64,000 nucleotides of DNA, taken from NCBI RefSeq assembly GCF_000242255.2, contig NC_017033.1, positions 1,116,001-1,180,000 of the forward strand, in the 5' to 3' direction. Below the pieces are notes generated by a model. The model was not told the origin of the DNA, did no database searches, and worked only from the letters and a program-made list of their open reading frames with translations. This document shows positions 7,627-16,549 of the stretch, piece by piece. This stretch comes from Frateuria aurantia DSM 6220. GTDB taxonomy: Bacteria; Pseudomonadota; Gammaproteobacteria; Xanthomonadales; Rhodanobacteraceae. Position numbers and translations under genes: made by a program. The first letter of the stretch is position 1. The number at the start of each line of letters is the position of its first letter.

Positions 7627-9912
7627 CTAGAAGTCGTACTGCGCCGACAGACGCGCGGTACGTGGCTGGCCGGGATACAGGAACATGTCGCCGCCCGAGG
7701 CACCGGCATCGGCCCAGTAGAAGCGATTGGTCAGGTTGTCGATGCTCAACCGGAAGGTCAGCGCATGGCCTTCGACATGGGTCAGCAAGCTGGCGCCCAG
7801 CGACAACGTGACAAAGGCGGGAGCCTGCACCGAGGCATCGTTCAGCACGCTTTTGCGGCTGCTGTAATTGACCCCGCCGAGCAGGCTCAGCTGAGGTACC
7901 CACGGCAGATCATAGTGCGCATAGACGGCAGCCTTGAGTCGGGGCTGATTGATCACCTGCACGCCATCGTAGGCGCGATAGCCGCTGCCTGAGGCCGTGG
8001 CGTGGATATAGGCGAGGCTGGAGGTGATGCGCAGGTGGTCGGTGATCTCGCCGGCCGCGGACAGCTCCGCGCCCAGATGCCTTTCACTGCCTTCCCTGAC
8101 ATAGGTATAGCCTTCCTCGGAACTATCGGGCCGCGCGTAGGAAAAGGGCTGTGTCATGTCGAACAGCGCCGCATTGATGCTCAGGCGCGGGCTGGCCGAC
8201 CATTTGGCACCCAGTTCGGTCTGACGGCTGACATAAGGGGTGAAAAACTGGTTGGCATTGGTCGCCCACCACGGGGCCTGATTGCCCAAGGACAGTCCCT
8301 TGCTGTAACTGGCGTACAGCATCCACTGGTCGGACGGCTTGTAGACCAGTGCGGTCTGAGGCAGGAATACATTCTGGCGGGTGTCGCGCTGCAGCGAACC
8401 GGAGTCGCTGTCGAAGGCCTTTTCACGCAAGAAGACCTCTCGCCCGCCCAGGCTGAGTTGCCAATGCTGGCCGAAGCTCAGCTGGTCGCTTCCGAACACC
8501 GCGAATTGCCGGCTGTCCAGCACGGTCTGCGCAGGTGTGACGCTGTCATCGTCTCGCGGGTAATACGGTGTGGCGCTATAGATGTTGCCGCTGCCGACAT
8601 AGTCGTATACCTCCCCGGATTCCACCACTTTGTGCTGGAACGCGCTGATCCCCAATGTCACGCTCTGGTGTACCGGCCCATCGTCGATATCGCCGAACAG
8701 CAAGGCCTGGACTTCGTTGTTGCGGTAGTCCTCGACCGGCATACGGTAATCGTAGATGTCGTATCCGCCGGCAGCACTGAAATAATGTCCAGCCGCGTTG
8801 CTGCAGGCGCTCTGGTAGTAGCATCCGTATGCATAGACCATGTTGTCGTTCAGGTCCGACCAGCTGCTGCCGGCCCGTATCGACAGTCGCCAGTCGTCAC
8901 CGAAACTGTAGTTGTAGCGAGCACTGAGGTTGTAGGCATTGAAGGTCGTCGGCTGTACCCAGGGCTGGTAGCCGATAAAGCTCGCATTGGATACATGGCC
9001 GGGCAGGGTCGTGCCGCCCAGCAGCTGATAGCCGTTGACGGATATCTGGCTGCGGCGCTGCCATTCCGCATCCACCTGCAGACTGCTTCTGGCCGTGATC
9101 CTCCAGTCGGCGGCCAGCGACAGCACGTTGCGCTGGCCGTCCGCGTACTGGATGGGGCTGTGGATGGCTTCGTGGGCAAAATTCAGGCGGATGCCGAAGT
9201 TCTTGTCACGAGCGAGCCAGCCGAAATCACCGGCGTAGTAACGTGAGCCCTGGGCGTCGGTCCCGATCGTAAGTGAATGAATGTCGGCCGGCCGTTTGGT
9301 CTCGTAGTCTATGATCCCGCCAGGCGATCCGACGCCGTTCTGGAAGGCCGATTCTCCCTTCAGAATGTCGACGCTCTGCTTGTTTTCAAGCGCGACATTC
9401 TGCTCGCCTGCGATCGTCAGGCCGTTGATCTGATAGCCGGTCGCCTGGTCCAGCGGGAATCCGCGGATGGACAGACCTTCGTAATAGCCTGTCGCGGCAT
9501 CGTTGAGTTGCACGGAGGCATCATTGCGCACCACGTCGCTGAGAAGCTTTGCCTGTTGATCGTCCATCACGCTGCGTGTGACCTGGCTTATCGAGGCAGG
9601 CGTGTCGTGGATCGATTGCGGAGTGAAGCTGCCGATCTCGGCGATCTGGCCTTGATAGCTGCTCCGGCCGGATCCCGAGGTGACGACGATGCTTTGCAGT
9701 CGACGGGCCTTGCGGGTTTTCACTGGCGCCGGTGTTCCGTGCTGCGAGGCGGCATCCGTGACCGCCTGGGTGTCGTCGGCCGTTGGTTGCTCGATGGCCG
9801 ATGCCGCCGTTGCCGACGGGCTGCCGTTGATGTCGACGATCAGGCCGATGGCAAGTGCGGCAGGCCACCGATGTTGGGTGAGCAGGTGTTTGATCTGTAA
9901 AGACAGTTTCAT
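7627..9912 (-). CDS. TonB-dependent outer-membrane receptor
   Basis: This 761-residue receptor has a signal-like N-terminus, a plug domain (about 95-215, with SISQVTRSVMDDQ and LSIRGFPL) and a long beta-barrel ending in phenylalanine (SAQYDF), as expected for BAM insertion. It is annotated by family as siderophore-receptor-like. The operon of NMT1-like protein, kinase, rhodanese and PnuC instead suggests a vitamin-type ligand, so I would not call it an iron receptor. The ATG at 9912 places the hydrophobic segment (LLTQHRWPAALAIGLIV) where a signal peptide should be. It is the first gene of the operon. Confidence 0.87.
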   Translation of the reverse strand: MKLSLQIKHLLTQHRWPAALAIGLIVDINGSPSATAASAIEQPTADDTQAVTDAASQHGTPAPVKTRKARRLQSIVVTSGSGRSSYQGQIAEIGSFTPQSIHDTPASISQVTRSVMDDQQAKLLSDVVRNDASVQLNDAATGYYEGLSIRGFPLDQATGYQINGLTIAGEQNVALENKQSVDILKGESAFQNGVGSPGGIIDYETKRPADIHSLTIGTDAQGSRYYAGDFGWLARDKNFGIRLNFAHEAIHSPIQYADGQRNVLSLAADWRITARSSLQVDAEWQRRSQISVNGYQLLGGTTLPGHVSNASFIGYQPWVQPTTFNAYNLSARYNYSFGDDWRLSIRAGSSWSDLNDNMVYAYGCYYQSACSNAAGHYFSAAGGYDIYDYRMPVEDYRNNEVQALLFGDIDDGPVHQSVTLGISAFQHKVVESGEVYDYVGSGNIYSATPYYPRDDDSVTPAQTVLDSRQFAVFGSDQLSFGQHWQLSLGGREVFLREKAFDSDSGSLQRDTRQNVFLPQTALVYKPSDQWMLYASYSKGLSLGNQAPWWATNANQFFTPYVSRQTELGAKWSASPRLSINAALFDMTQPFSYARPDSSEEGYTYVREGSERHLGAELSAAGEITDHLRITSSLAYIHATASGSGYRAYDGVQVINQPRLKAAVYAHYDLPWVPQLSLLGGVNYSSRKSVLNDASVQAPAFVTLSLGASLLTHVEGHALTFRLSIDNLTNRFYWADAGASGGDMFLYPGQPRTARLSAQYDF

Positions 9913-10603
9913 AAGCAGTCGATTGGAACGGATGCAGAGTGAAGACGGATCACACTGCCGGCACAACGGATGGGGGGGGCTTGCTGTCCGGGCGTAAGGA
10001 CGTCCGTGAACAAGGAGCGATGTCGGTAGAGTCGGCCTGCGTCAGCGCGGCGGCTTCGGTCTGTGCTCAAGTGTAAGTGGTCGGGATCGCTTGATTGCGA
10101 TCCAGCGCCATGACTTTTGGACGTTTGCTTATGTGCATTCTGGTATAGACCAGATGAGACAAGCCGACATTTTTCCGGTGCAATGGCCGATGCCGGGGAA
10201 CGGCGGTCATGGACGAGAGGCGCGATGGGCGGGGATATGGTCTCTGATCGGCAGGGCGATCGAGCTTGATGGGCAAGGTCCTTGTCGATGGTGCGCACAA
10301 GGTCCGGTGGGCATATGATCGGTTGGCGATATGGTTCGAGTGTCTGATGCCGCCAGGCTGCGTGCGGCATCGGTTGCATGGATGCATTCATAGGCCAGTC
10401 CGCAGTTGACGTGCTGATCGATCAGGCGGCGCTCAAGGTGCAGGGCTGGCGCGCCATGTTGCAGCCAGGCATCGGGCCGATCCGGCAAGGCACCGATCAG
10501 ACCCGTTCAGCATGACGGCGGAGTGGTTCGCTGTCGGCAGGGTACGGGTTTGACTACGTCGATGGGCAGAGACAATCTGCGTATCTGGAGAGGGGGAGTC
10601 GTC
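9913..10603. other. Upstream region of the TonB-receptor operon, no gene seen
   Basis: These 691 bp separate the divergent receptor operon and the DUF6624 gene. I looked for a thiamin-pyrophosphate riboswitch on the minus strand and did not find its conserved elements. The one clear signal is the HutC-type palindrome at 10140-10153. Confidence 0.5.
10140..10153. promoter_or_regulatory. HutC/GntR-type operator (candidate)
   Basis: The palindrome CTGGT-ATAG-ACCAG contains GTATAGAC, an exact fit to the GTMTAKAC core known for HutC-subfamily GntR regulators. It lies 228 bp upstream of the receptor start and is the only such core I noticed near the operon that encodes a HutC-type regulator. Confidence 0.6.
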
Positions 10604-11218
10604 ATGCGTCACAACAAGCGCTCGTGGTGGCCATTGGGAGGGTGTGCAGGTCTGGGCTGGCTGCTGATCGGGGCTTGCACTGTTGTGTCGGCTGCGCCAT
10701 TCGTGGTGGTGTCGAACGAAGGGCTGTCACGGGCCGAGGCCGCCGACCAGGCTGATCGCCGACCGGGTCCGAGCGGCATCGACTGGTCACGGATCACGCC
10801 ACGCGACCAGGGCCGTCGCAGAGCGGTGATGCAGTGGCTGGCCCGAGGCGAGATCCGCACTGGGCAGGATTATTTCAATGCCGCGGTGATCATGCAGCAT
10901 GGCGACTCGTTAAAGGACGCAAGGATGGCACTGGCCTTCGCGACGCTGGCGGCGCAGTTGGATCCGGTCCGTGTCGAGGCCCGGCAGATGACGGCCATGA
11001 GCTGGGAACGTCTGCTTGAAGATCAGGGCCAGCCGCAGTGGTATGGCACCCAGTTCGTCAGGTCGGCCAGGACCGGTGCCTGGGAGCTTTACCCGGTGCA
11101 GCCCGGTGCGATCAGCGAACAGCAGCGGATCGCGCTGGGTCTGCCCAGTCTGGCGGAGGATCATGCGCATCTGGCAGCGATCAATGCCCGATCAAAGCCA
11201 TCGACTGCCGGCCACTGA
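10604..11218 (+). CDS. Exported DUF6624-type hypothetical protein
   Basis: This is a 204-residue protein. The first 36 residues form a signal sequence with an IGAC lipobox-like site at about residue 24 and an alternative signal peptidase I site at VSA-AP. It could therefore be a lipoprotein or a soluble periplasmic protein. The C-terminal half matches the DUF6624 pattern: helical repeats, then DQGQPQWYGTQF, a PVQP-like segment and RIALGLPSLAED. The function of this family is unknown. The ATG at 10604 is preceded by a strong GGAGAGGGGG site. It stands alone, between the receptor operon and a convergent tetR gene. Confidence 0.7.
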   Translation: MRHNKRSWWPLGGCAGLGWLLIGACTVVSAAPFVVVSNEGLSRAEAADQADRRPGPSGIDWSRITPRDQGRRRAVMQWLARGEIRTGQDYFNAAVIMQHGDSLKDARMALAFATLAAQLDPVRVEARQMTAMSWERLLEDQGQPQWYGTQFVRSARTGAWELYPVQPGAISEQQRIALGLPSLAEDHAHLAAINARSKPSTAGH

Positions 11219-11272
11219 AAAGCCTTTGGAGGCGGGAGTTTCGCGCCGGCGCCGCGGTCTGCGACGATGCAA

Positions 11273-11890
11273 TCAACGCACAGGCGCGGCGATGTCCCAA
11301 TGGCGCATGACCTGGCCGATGGCTGCTTTCATCGCCGTGTAACCGACGCCGTCGCGGGCCAGCAGGGAGAGACCCAGCAGAAAGCTGTCAAAGACCATGG
11401 CCAGCGCCCGCGCCGAGGTGTCCGGGGTCAGTGAACCCTGCTTGATGCCGCGCTGGACGCAGGCCAGCAAGCCGGCACGGGTACGGGCCCTGGACCGGGT
11501 GAGTGGCTCGACCAGGGCCGCGTGTTCGGGCCGCACCGCGGACAGGGCGCCAAGTCCGACCATGCAGCCGCTGGGATGGCCGCGCTCGGTCTGCATGCGG
11601 GCCGAGCGCAGCAGGGCGGTTTCGATGGCGACACGTGGCTCCAGTTCAGCATCCCACAGACAGGACGTGACCTGGGAAAAACTGGCGAGATAGCGGTCGC
11701 AGCAGGCCTTGAACAAGGCTTCCTTGGATTCGAACGCGGCATAGAAGCTGGGCGCCGAGATGCCGCCACCGAGTCCGGCCTTCAATTGGGCCAGTGACGT
11801 CGACTCGTAGCCATACTCCCAGAACAGATACATCGCCTCCTCGATTGCCTGGTCCCGATCAAAACGGCGAGGTCGCCCCATGGTCGCCAT
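11273..11890 (-). CDS. TetR family transcriptional regulator
   Basis: This 205-residue protein has an N-terminal HTH (about 12-58). It begins GRPRRFDRDQAIEEAMYLFW and has a glycine-rich insertion GLGGGISAPSFYAAF in place of the usual shorter turn. The rest is a helical ligand domain. It is divergent from the MFS gene at 12093, with a 202-bp shared control region, and probably represses it. AGGAGAAG precedes the start at a good distance. An ATG three codons later is also possible. Confidence 0.88.
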   Translation of the reverse strand: MATMGRPRRFDRDQAIEEAMYLFWEYGYESTSLAQLKAGLGGGISAPSFYAAFESKEALFKACCDRYLASFSQVTSCLWDAELEPRVAIETALLRSARMQTERGHPSGCMVGLGALSAVRPEHAALVEPLTRSRARTRAGLLACVQRGIKQGSLTPDTSARALAMVFDSFLLGLSLLARDGVGYTAMKAAIGQVMRHWDIAAPVR

Positions 11891-12059
11891 CCGCTTCTCC
11901 TGTCATTGCCTGTGGCTCACGTGATACTTCAATACTGAGCGATATACAAGTGTAGGCTATGCAGCAGGCAGGCGTTGTCGGCATGGGTATTGCTTCCTAT
12001 CAATATATATCGATTGTTATATATATCGTTGACCGGATGGTGATGGTCGAATACATTTG

Positions 12060-12075
12060 TACCTATCGGTATGTA
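12060..12075. promoter_or_regulatory. Candidate TetR operator
   Basis: The 16-bp imperfect palindrome TACCTATC-GGTATGTA has 6 of 8 arm positions matched. It ends 17 bp before the MFS start codon and resembles operators of other TetR/AcrR repressors. An AT-rich direct repeat (ATATATATCG followed by TTG) lies at about 12003-12031 and may contain promoter elements. Confidence 0.4.
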
Positions 12076-12092
12076 AATAGGCGGGGCGCCAA

Positions 12093-13319
12093 ATGGCACC
12101 TATCATGAATCGCGGTTCGATTTCGAAGGCCGAACATAACGGCCAGCGTCTGCCGATGGCGGCGTTGCTGGCCCTGGCCATGAGCGGTTTTATCTGCATC
12201 ATGACCGAAACCCTGCCGGCCGGGCTGCTGCCGCAGATGGCCGCCGGGCTGCATGTGACTTCGGCCTGGGCCGGACAGACTGTCACTGCCTATGCTGCCG
12301 GCTCGTTGCTGGCGGCCATGCCCTTGAGCATGGCTACCGCCGGCTGGCGCCGGCGCAAGGTCTTGTTGCTGGCCATCAGCGGCTTTCTGGTTTTCAATGC
12401 CGTCACCGCGTGTTCGACGTCCTTGTGGCTGACGTTGGTGGCGCGTTTTCTGGCAGGGATGGCCGCCGGTCTGGCCTGGAGCCTGATCGCTGGCTATGCG
12501 CGAAGAATGGTCGCTGCGCATCAGCAAGGGCAGGCGATGGCGGTTGCCATGGTCGGAACGCCGGTGGCTTTGGCCGTGGGTGTACCGCTAGGTACCTGGC
12601 TGGGTGGCCGGCTGGGCTGGGGGCAGGCCTTTGGTCTGATGTCACTCGTCAGTCTGCTGCTGATCGGCTGGATCCTCGCCGTGATGCCGGACTATGCCGG
12701 TCAGGCCGCGCATCAGCGTTTGCCGCTGCGTCGCGTGCTTTTGACGCCGGGGGTGCGTCGCGTGCTGGCCACGGTGATCTTCTGGATGCTGGCCCACAAT
12801 GTGCTCTACACCTATATTGCGCCGTTTGCGGGCGTGTCGGGCATGCAGGCCGGCGTCGATCGGCTGCTGTTGCTGTTCGGTATCGCGGCGCTGGCGGGTA
12901 TCTGGCTGAGTGGGCGGCGGGTGGATCACGGGTTGCGGCAGACCGTGCTGTGGAGTCTGGCGGCGTTTGTTGCTGCCGCTCTCGCGCTGGTGGTGGCCGG
13001 TCAGCGACCGGTTGTCGTGGTGGGGGCCGTGTTTATCTGGGGATTGAGCTTCGGTGGTGCCGCGACCCTGTTGCAGACTGCGCTGGCGGATTGTGCGGGC
13101 GAGGGAGCCGACACGGCCCTGGCGATGAATGTCGTGGCCTGGAACAGCGCCATCGCCGGTGGCGGGGTACTCGGCGGGTTGCTGCTGCATGCCTGGGGGG
13201 CCGAGGCCTTGCCGGGGGTGGTGGCGTTGCTGGCGGGCATGGCCTGGATCATCGTCAGGAGGGGGCGCCGGCACGGCTTTGCCCCTGGAGCAAGGCAAGG
13301 GCACCCGCTCAGTCGTTGA
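12093..13319 (+). CDS. MFS transporter, DHA1/sugar-efflux-like
   Basis: This 408-residue inner-membrane protein has twelve predicted hydrophobic segments. The pattern SGFICIMTETLPAGLLPQMAAGL and GQTVTAYAAGSLLAAMPL is typical of the AraJ/NepI/YdhP-like DHA1 group that exports drugs, sugars or purines. It pairs with the divergent TetR gene. ATG 12093 is used here. The in-frame ATG at 12105 gives a protein starting MNRGSISKAE and cannot be excluded, because neither has a strong ribosome-binding site. The substrate is unknown. Confidence 0.87.
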   Translation: MAPIMNRGSISKAEHNGQRLPMAALLALAMSGFICIMTETLPAGLLPQMAAGLHVTSAWAGQTVTAYAAGSLLAAMPLSMATAGWRRRKVLLLAISGFLVFNAVTACSTSLWLTLVARFLAGMAAGLAWSLIAGYARRMVAAHQQGQAMAVAMVGTPVALAVGVPLGTWLGGRLGWGQAFGLMSLVSLLLIGWILAVMPDYAGQAAHQRLPLRRVLLTPGVRRVLATVIFWMLAHNVLYTYIAPFAGVSGMQAGVDRLLLLFGIAALAGIWLSGRRVDHGLRQTVLWSLAAFVAAALALVVAGQRPVVVVGAVFIWGLSFGGAATLLQTALADCAGEGADTALAMNVVAWNSAIAGGGVLGGLLLHAWGAEALPGVVALLAGMAWIIVRRGRRHGFAPGARQGHPLSR

Positions 13320-13399
13320 ACGACAAGGGAGGCGAGGTTGTCCGGTACTGATCGTGGCGGATGACGCAGCGGTTTGGTCAGCACACAACAGAGGGTGAG

Positions 13400-14260
13400 A
13401 TGATGGATGTCGGAGTGATTGGATTGGGTGCGATGGGGCAGGCGATGGTGTGCCGGCTGCTGGATGCCGGACATGCCGTACGGGTATGGAATCGTTCCGG
13501 TGGCGCACCGCCGGGAGCTCAGGTGGTCGAAGACGCGGGGGATGTGTTCAAGTCCGACGTGGTGCTGACCATGCTGTCTGACGACGCGGCCCTGCAGACG
13601 GTGCTGCTGGACAGTGGCGCGCTGGCGCAGGCACGCCCGGGCACGGTGCATGTGGTGATGTCGACGATTTCGGTGGACTTCGCCGAAGCTTTGCAGGCGC
13701 CGCATCATGCCGCGGGCATCGAGTACGTCGGCGCACCGGTGCTGGGGCGTCCTGATGTGGCGGCCCGAGGCGAGTTGAACATCCTGGCGGCGGGCCATGG
13801 CGCGACTCTGGATCGGCTGGCACCGGTCTTCGATGTGCTGGGCAAGCGCTGCTGGCGATTGAGCGACAAGCCATCAGCGGCCTTTGCCGCCAAGATTGCC
13901 TGCAACATGATGATCACGATGGCCATCGAGGCCATGGCCGAGGCGGTGGTGCTGACCGAGCCGTACGGTCTGGCACGCGAAGACTTTTTCGAGCTGATTC
14001 TCAATACCTTGTTTGGCAGCCGCTCCTATCAGGTCTATTCGACACAGATTCTGGCCGGCCGTTATCAGCCCGGTTTCAAGGCCTCGCTGGGCTTGAAGGA
14101 TCTTGGCCTGGCGCAGCAGGCGGCGGCAGGTCTGGGGCGTGACCTGCCGATGCTGGAGGCCGTCCATGGCCAGATGCGTGCCGCGGTGGAGGCTGGTGGC
14201 GGCAGTCGGGACTGGTCGGTCATGGCGGCTCACACCCTGGGCGAGCTCGACGCCGGCTGA
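13400..14260 (+). CDS. NAD(P)-dependent 3-hydroxyisobutyrate-dehydrogenase-family reductase
   Basis: This 286-residue beta-hydroxyacid dehydrogenase has an N-terminal Rossmann motif GLGAMG (G8-G13), the MSTISVDFAEAL substrate segment near residue 88, and the catalytic lysine K165 in AFAAKIACNMM. The C-terminal helical domain includes the KDLGLAQQAA motif near residue 234. Members oxidise 3-hydroxyisobutyrate or reduce glyoxylate and succinic semialdehyde. The exact substrate cannot be read here. A GAGGGTGAG site precedes two adjacent ATGs at 13400 and 13403. The gene lies 80 bp after the MFS gene and could be co-transcribed with it. Confidence 0.87.
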   Translation: MMDVGVIGLGAMGQAMVCRLLDAGHAVRVWNRSGGAPPGAQVVEDAGDVFKSDVVLTMLSDDAALQTVLLDSGALAQARPGTVHVVMSTISVDFAEALQAPHHAAGIEYVGAPVLGRPDVAARGELNILAAGHGATLDRLAPVFDVLGKRCWRLSDKPSAAFAAKIACNMMITMAIEAMAEAVVLTEPYGLAREDFFELILNTLFGSRSYQVYSTQILAGRYQPGFKASLGLKDLGLAQQAAAGLGRDLPMLEAVHGQMRAAVEAGGGSRDWSVMAAHTLGELDAG

Positions 14261-14310
14261 ATCCTTGCAGCCTGTACGTCTGGATATGGCGAGGCCGGCC
14301 CGTGGCGGGT

Positions 14311-15567
14311 TCAGCCCGCCGGAGCCGCCAGCAGGGTCTCGATCTGCTGTTCAAATTCGCGGGTGAGTGCGCTGTGATAAACCCCTGTCGCCTTCGCCGA
14401 GAAGCCGGTATGGATATGTTTGACGCGGCCGTCGCGGGCGATGAAGAAGGTGGTGGGCCAGGCGTCCAGATTCACCGCCTGCGGCAGTTTTTCCTGGGCC
14501 TGGTCGGTGGTCCCCGCCAGCAGCACCGGAAACGAGGTGTGGGACTCGGCGATGAAGGCGCGCAGACGGGCCGGATCCTTGAACTGATCCTTGTCCTCGA
14601 AGTCCAGAGTCACGATTTCCAGCCCGCGCGCATGGTATCTGCGATACAGCGCTTCCAGAAACGGCGCCTCGTCATGGCAGTTGGGGCACCAGCTGCCGGA
14701 GACATCCAGCAGTACCACTTTGTGCCTGAAACGGGCATCGGTATTGGATATGCGATGTCCTTGCAGGTCCGGAAAGCTGAAGGCGAAGATCTCGTCCGGA
14801 TCGCGTACCGTGGTGTGGTTGCCGAGATCGGCGGCCTCAGGCAGGCCCAGCTTGCGAGCCGTCTCGGGTCGATATGCCAGATAATGGCTGTGCTGGCCAT
14901 GGCTGTCCGTCAGATCCAGCTGCAGGTCCACATCGCCATTGGCGGCATGATCGGGTTTCAGGCTGGCCGTTTCGGCACGGGTGCCCGAGAAATTGGACAA
15001 CTGCCAGCTGCCGTCATGCCAGGTGCCGGTCAGGGCACCGGTATCGCCGCCCACACCCAGCACGGCGGCGCTGACTTCGGAGAATTGCTGGCGCACGATC
15101 AGTCGCCAGGCATGCTCGTTGTGCTTGCGGCTGGCCGCCGGCACCAGCCACAGACCGTCGATGTCGGGAGCCACGCCGGAGCTGGCTGTCGATGCTGCCG
15201 GACGACGCGCCTTGATCGTCCATGACGGCGAATGTGGACCGGACTGGATGGCCGTATAGCGGCCGTCGAGGCTGCCATCGGTTCGGAGCTGCAAATCCAG
15301 CACACGGTCAAAGCCCGGATAACGAAGGATCAGATGGCCGTTGCGAGGCGTGGCCGGCTGGGAAGTGATCGCATCGCTGCCATTGAAGAAATTGCCATGC
15401 AGCTGCCGCTGGCCATCCTGCACGATCTGGTAATGGAAAGGGATGTTCTGTGACGACTGGCTGGCGGTGGCCTGCCAGTCGCCCAGCCAGGGCTTCAGAC
15501 CGGCATCGCCGGCCATGACGGCTGTCGGCAGGCTCAGGCCCAGCAGCAACGCGCGCAGAAACATCAT
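14311..15567 (-). CDS. Exported TlpA-like thioredoxin-fold protein with N-terminal extension
   Basis: This 418-residue protein has a signal peptide (cleavage near VMA-GD, residue 19). A beta-rich N-terminal region of about 230 residues looks like two DUF-type modules. A C-terminal TlpA/AhpC-TSA thioredoxin domain (about 255-410) carries the redox motif WCPNC (C294, C297) and the cis-proline loop WPTTFFI. It should act in the periplasm as a thiol reductant. It lies near the ccm operon but not in it, and its partner is unknown. Two ATGs (15567, 15564) are possible starts. Confidence 0.82.
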   Translation of the reverse strand: MMFLRALLLGLSLPTAVMAGDAGLKPWLGDWQATASQSSQNIPFHYQIVQDGQRQLHGNFFNGSDAITSQPATPRNGHLILRYPGFDRVLDLQLRTDGSLDGRYTAIQSGPHSPSWTIKARRPAASTASSGVAPDIDGLWLVPAASRKHNEHAWRLIVRQQFSEVSAAVLGVGGDTGALTGTWHDGSWQLSNFSGTRAETASLKPDHAANGDVDLQLDLTDSHGQHSHYLAYRPETARKLGLPEAADLGNHTTVRDPDEIFAFSFPDLQGHRISNTDARFRHKVVLLDVSGSWCPNCHDEAPFLEALYRRYHARGLEIVTLDFEDKDQFKDPARLRAFIAESHTSFPVLLAGTTDQAQEKLPQAVNLDAWPTTFFIARDGRVKHIHTGFSAKATGVYHSALTREFEQQIETLLAAPAG

Positions 15568-16219
15568 GGTTCGCCCCCTGCAAATCCGGCCAGCCTATCG
15601 GTGGTTTTCAGCTGAGGCCAAATAAGCAAGCGGCATAGCTATATCACCTGTCGTGCATGTGACATGCGGCACGATGCGATGCAGCCCCCCGCCAACCGCC
15701 CCATGTGGACGCGTCAAGCCTGGCGTATCGGCAGTTCGACTGGAGTGTTCAACGTATTTTCGGTACCGACTCACGCTTGCCTGGACGATGCCGGAACGCG
15801 CCGGATGATTCATGTATCCAGCGCATACCGGTCTGCGGGATGGCCTGTCGGCGACAGGCGCCAGTTCTGGCAGGGTTGTTCATCGAGGCCGCTGTTTCGC
15901 GGGTTGTATGACCGGGAGGCGGAATACCGCGGTTGTCCATGAGACTTCAGGTCGCCGGCCATGCGGCATCCGGTAAGGCTTGATATCCGGGCAGGCGGCC
16001 ATAAGCAGGAGCGCGGCGGGGCGTGCCCGACGGAGCAGGTTCTGATCCATCAAACGGAAAGCCTCGCGGGGATGCCGACAAGACGTACTGCTGTTTGCCG
16101 GCCGCTGCAGCAGTGGCTGAATGGCGGAACCGCGCATCCGCAAAGCGGTGGCCTTCGCCAAATCTATACGTGGTCAGCAAGTATGATTTGGCGACTTGCG
16201 GGTGATTGCGGAGCAGCTG
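15568..16219. other. Intergenic stretch, no gene recognised
   Basis: In these 652 bp both strands show only short open frames without family features. A small imperfect stem (TCGTG and CATGT paired with ACATG and CACGA) lies at 15651-15674. No T-run follows it. Confidence 0.45.
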
Positions 16220-16549
16220 ATGACCATTCTGGCCGGTACGCCCTGGATTTCACTGACGGCCGACTATCTGATCGCCGAGACGGCCATGCCCGAGCAGTTG
16301 TTGAACGATGCCAATCTGTGGCTGGATCAGGCGCGCTCGCTGCTGCAGCTGGCCGAGCCGGCCTGCGCGGCCTTGCTGGCGGAAGAGACCGGGCTGAAGG
16401 CCCAGCCATGGCAGGATGGCATCGAAAGTCTGGATCGTCTGCTGCTGATGGCCCAGGGCTGCATCAGTCAGGCGCATCGCAGCATGCTGCAAGGACAGCT
16501 TGAGCGGACCGGCAGGAGCGGCCAGCCAGGCGACCTTACAGGGTCCTGA
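16220..16549 (+). CDS. Small hypothetical helical protein
   Basis: This is a 109-residue acidic, leucine- and alanine-rich protein starting MTILAGTPWISLTADYLIAE, predicted to be mostly helical, with no signal peptide or motif I can name. The ATG at 16220 follows GGAGCAGCTG, a usable ribosome-binding site. An upstream in-frame TTG at 16196 is less likely. Its last 14 bp overlap the 3' end of the convergent metX gene. The codon pattern looks coding, but this remains an unknown. Confidence 0.45.
   Translation: MTILAGTPWISLTADYLIAETAMPEQLLNDANLWLDQARSLLQLAEPACAALLAEETGLKAQPWQDGIESLDRLLLMAQGCISQAHRSMLQGQLERTGRSGQPGDLTGS

Noticed and set aside
7627-9912. Calling the TonB receptor a siderophore receptor
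   Set aside because: The barrel family is broad and no iron, siderophore or Fur-box feature is nearby. The operon points to a vitamin-like ligand.
9913-10603. Possible thiamin-pyrophosphate riboswitch before the TonB receptor operon
   Set aside because: The conserved elements (CTGAGA and the GGATAATGCCAGCG-type 3' part) were looked for on the minus strand and not found.
15961-16503. 180-codon plus-strand frame before metX
   Set aside because: It overlaps the better 16220-16549 ORF in another frame and has no ribosome-binding site.
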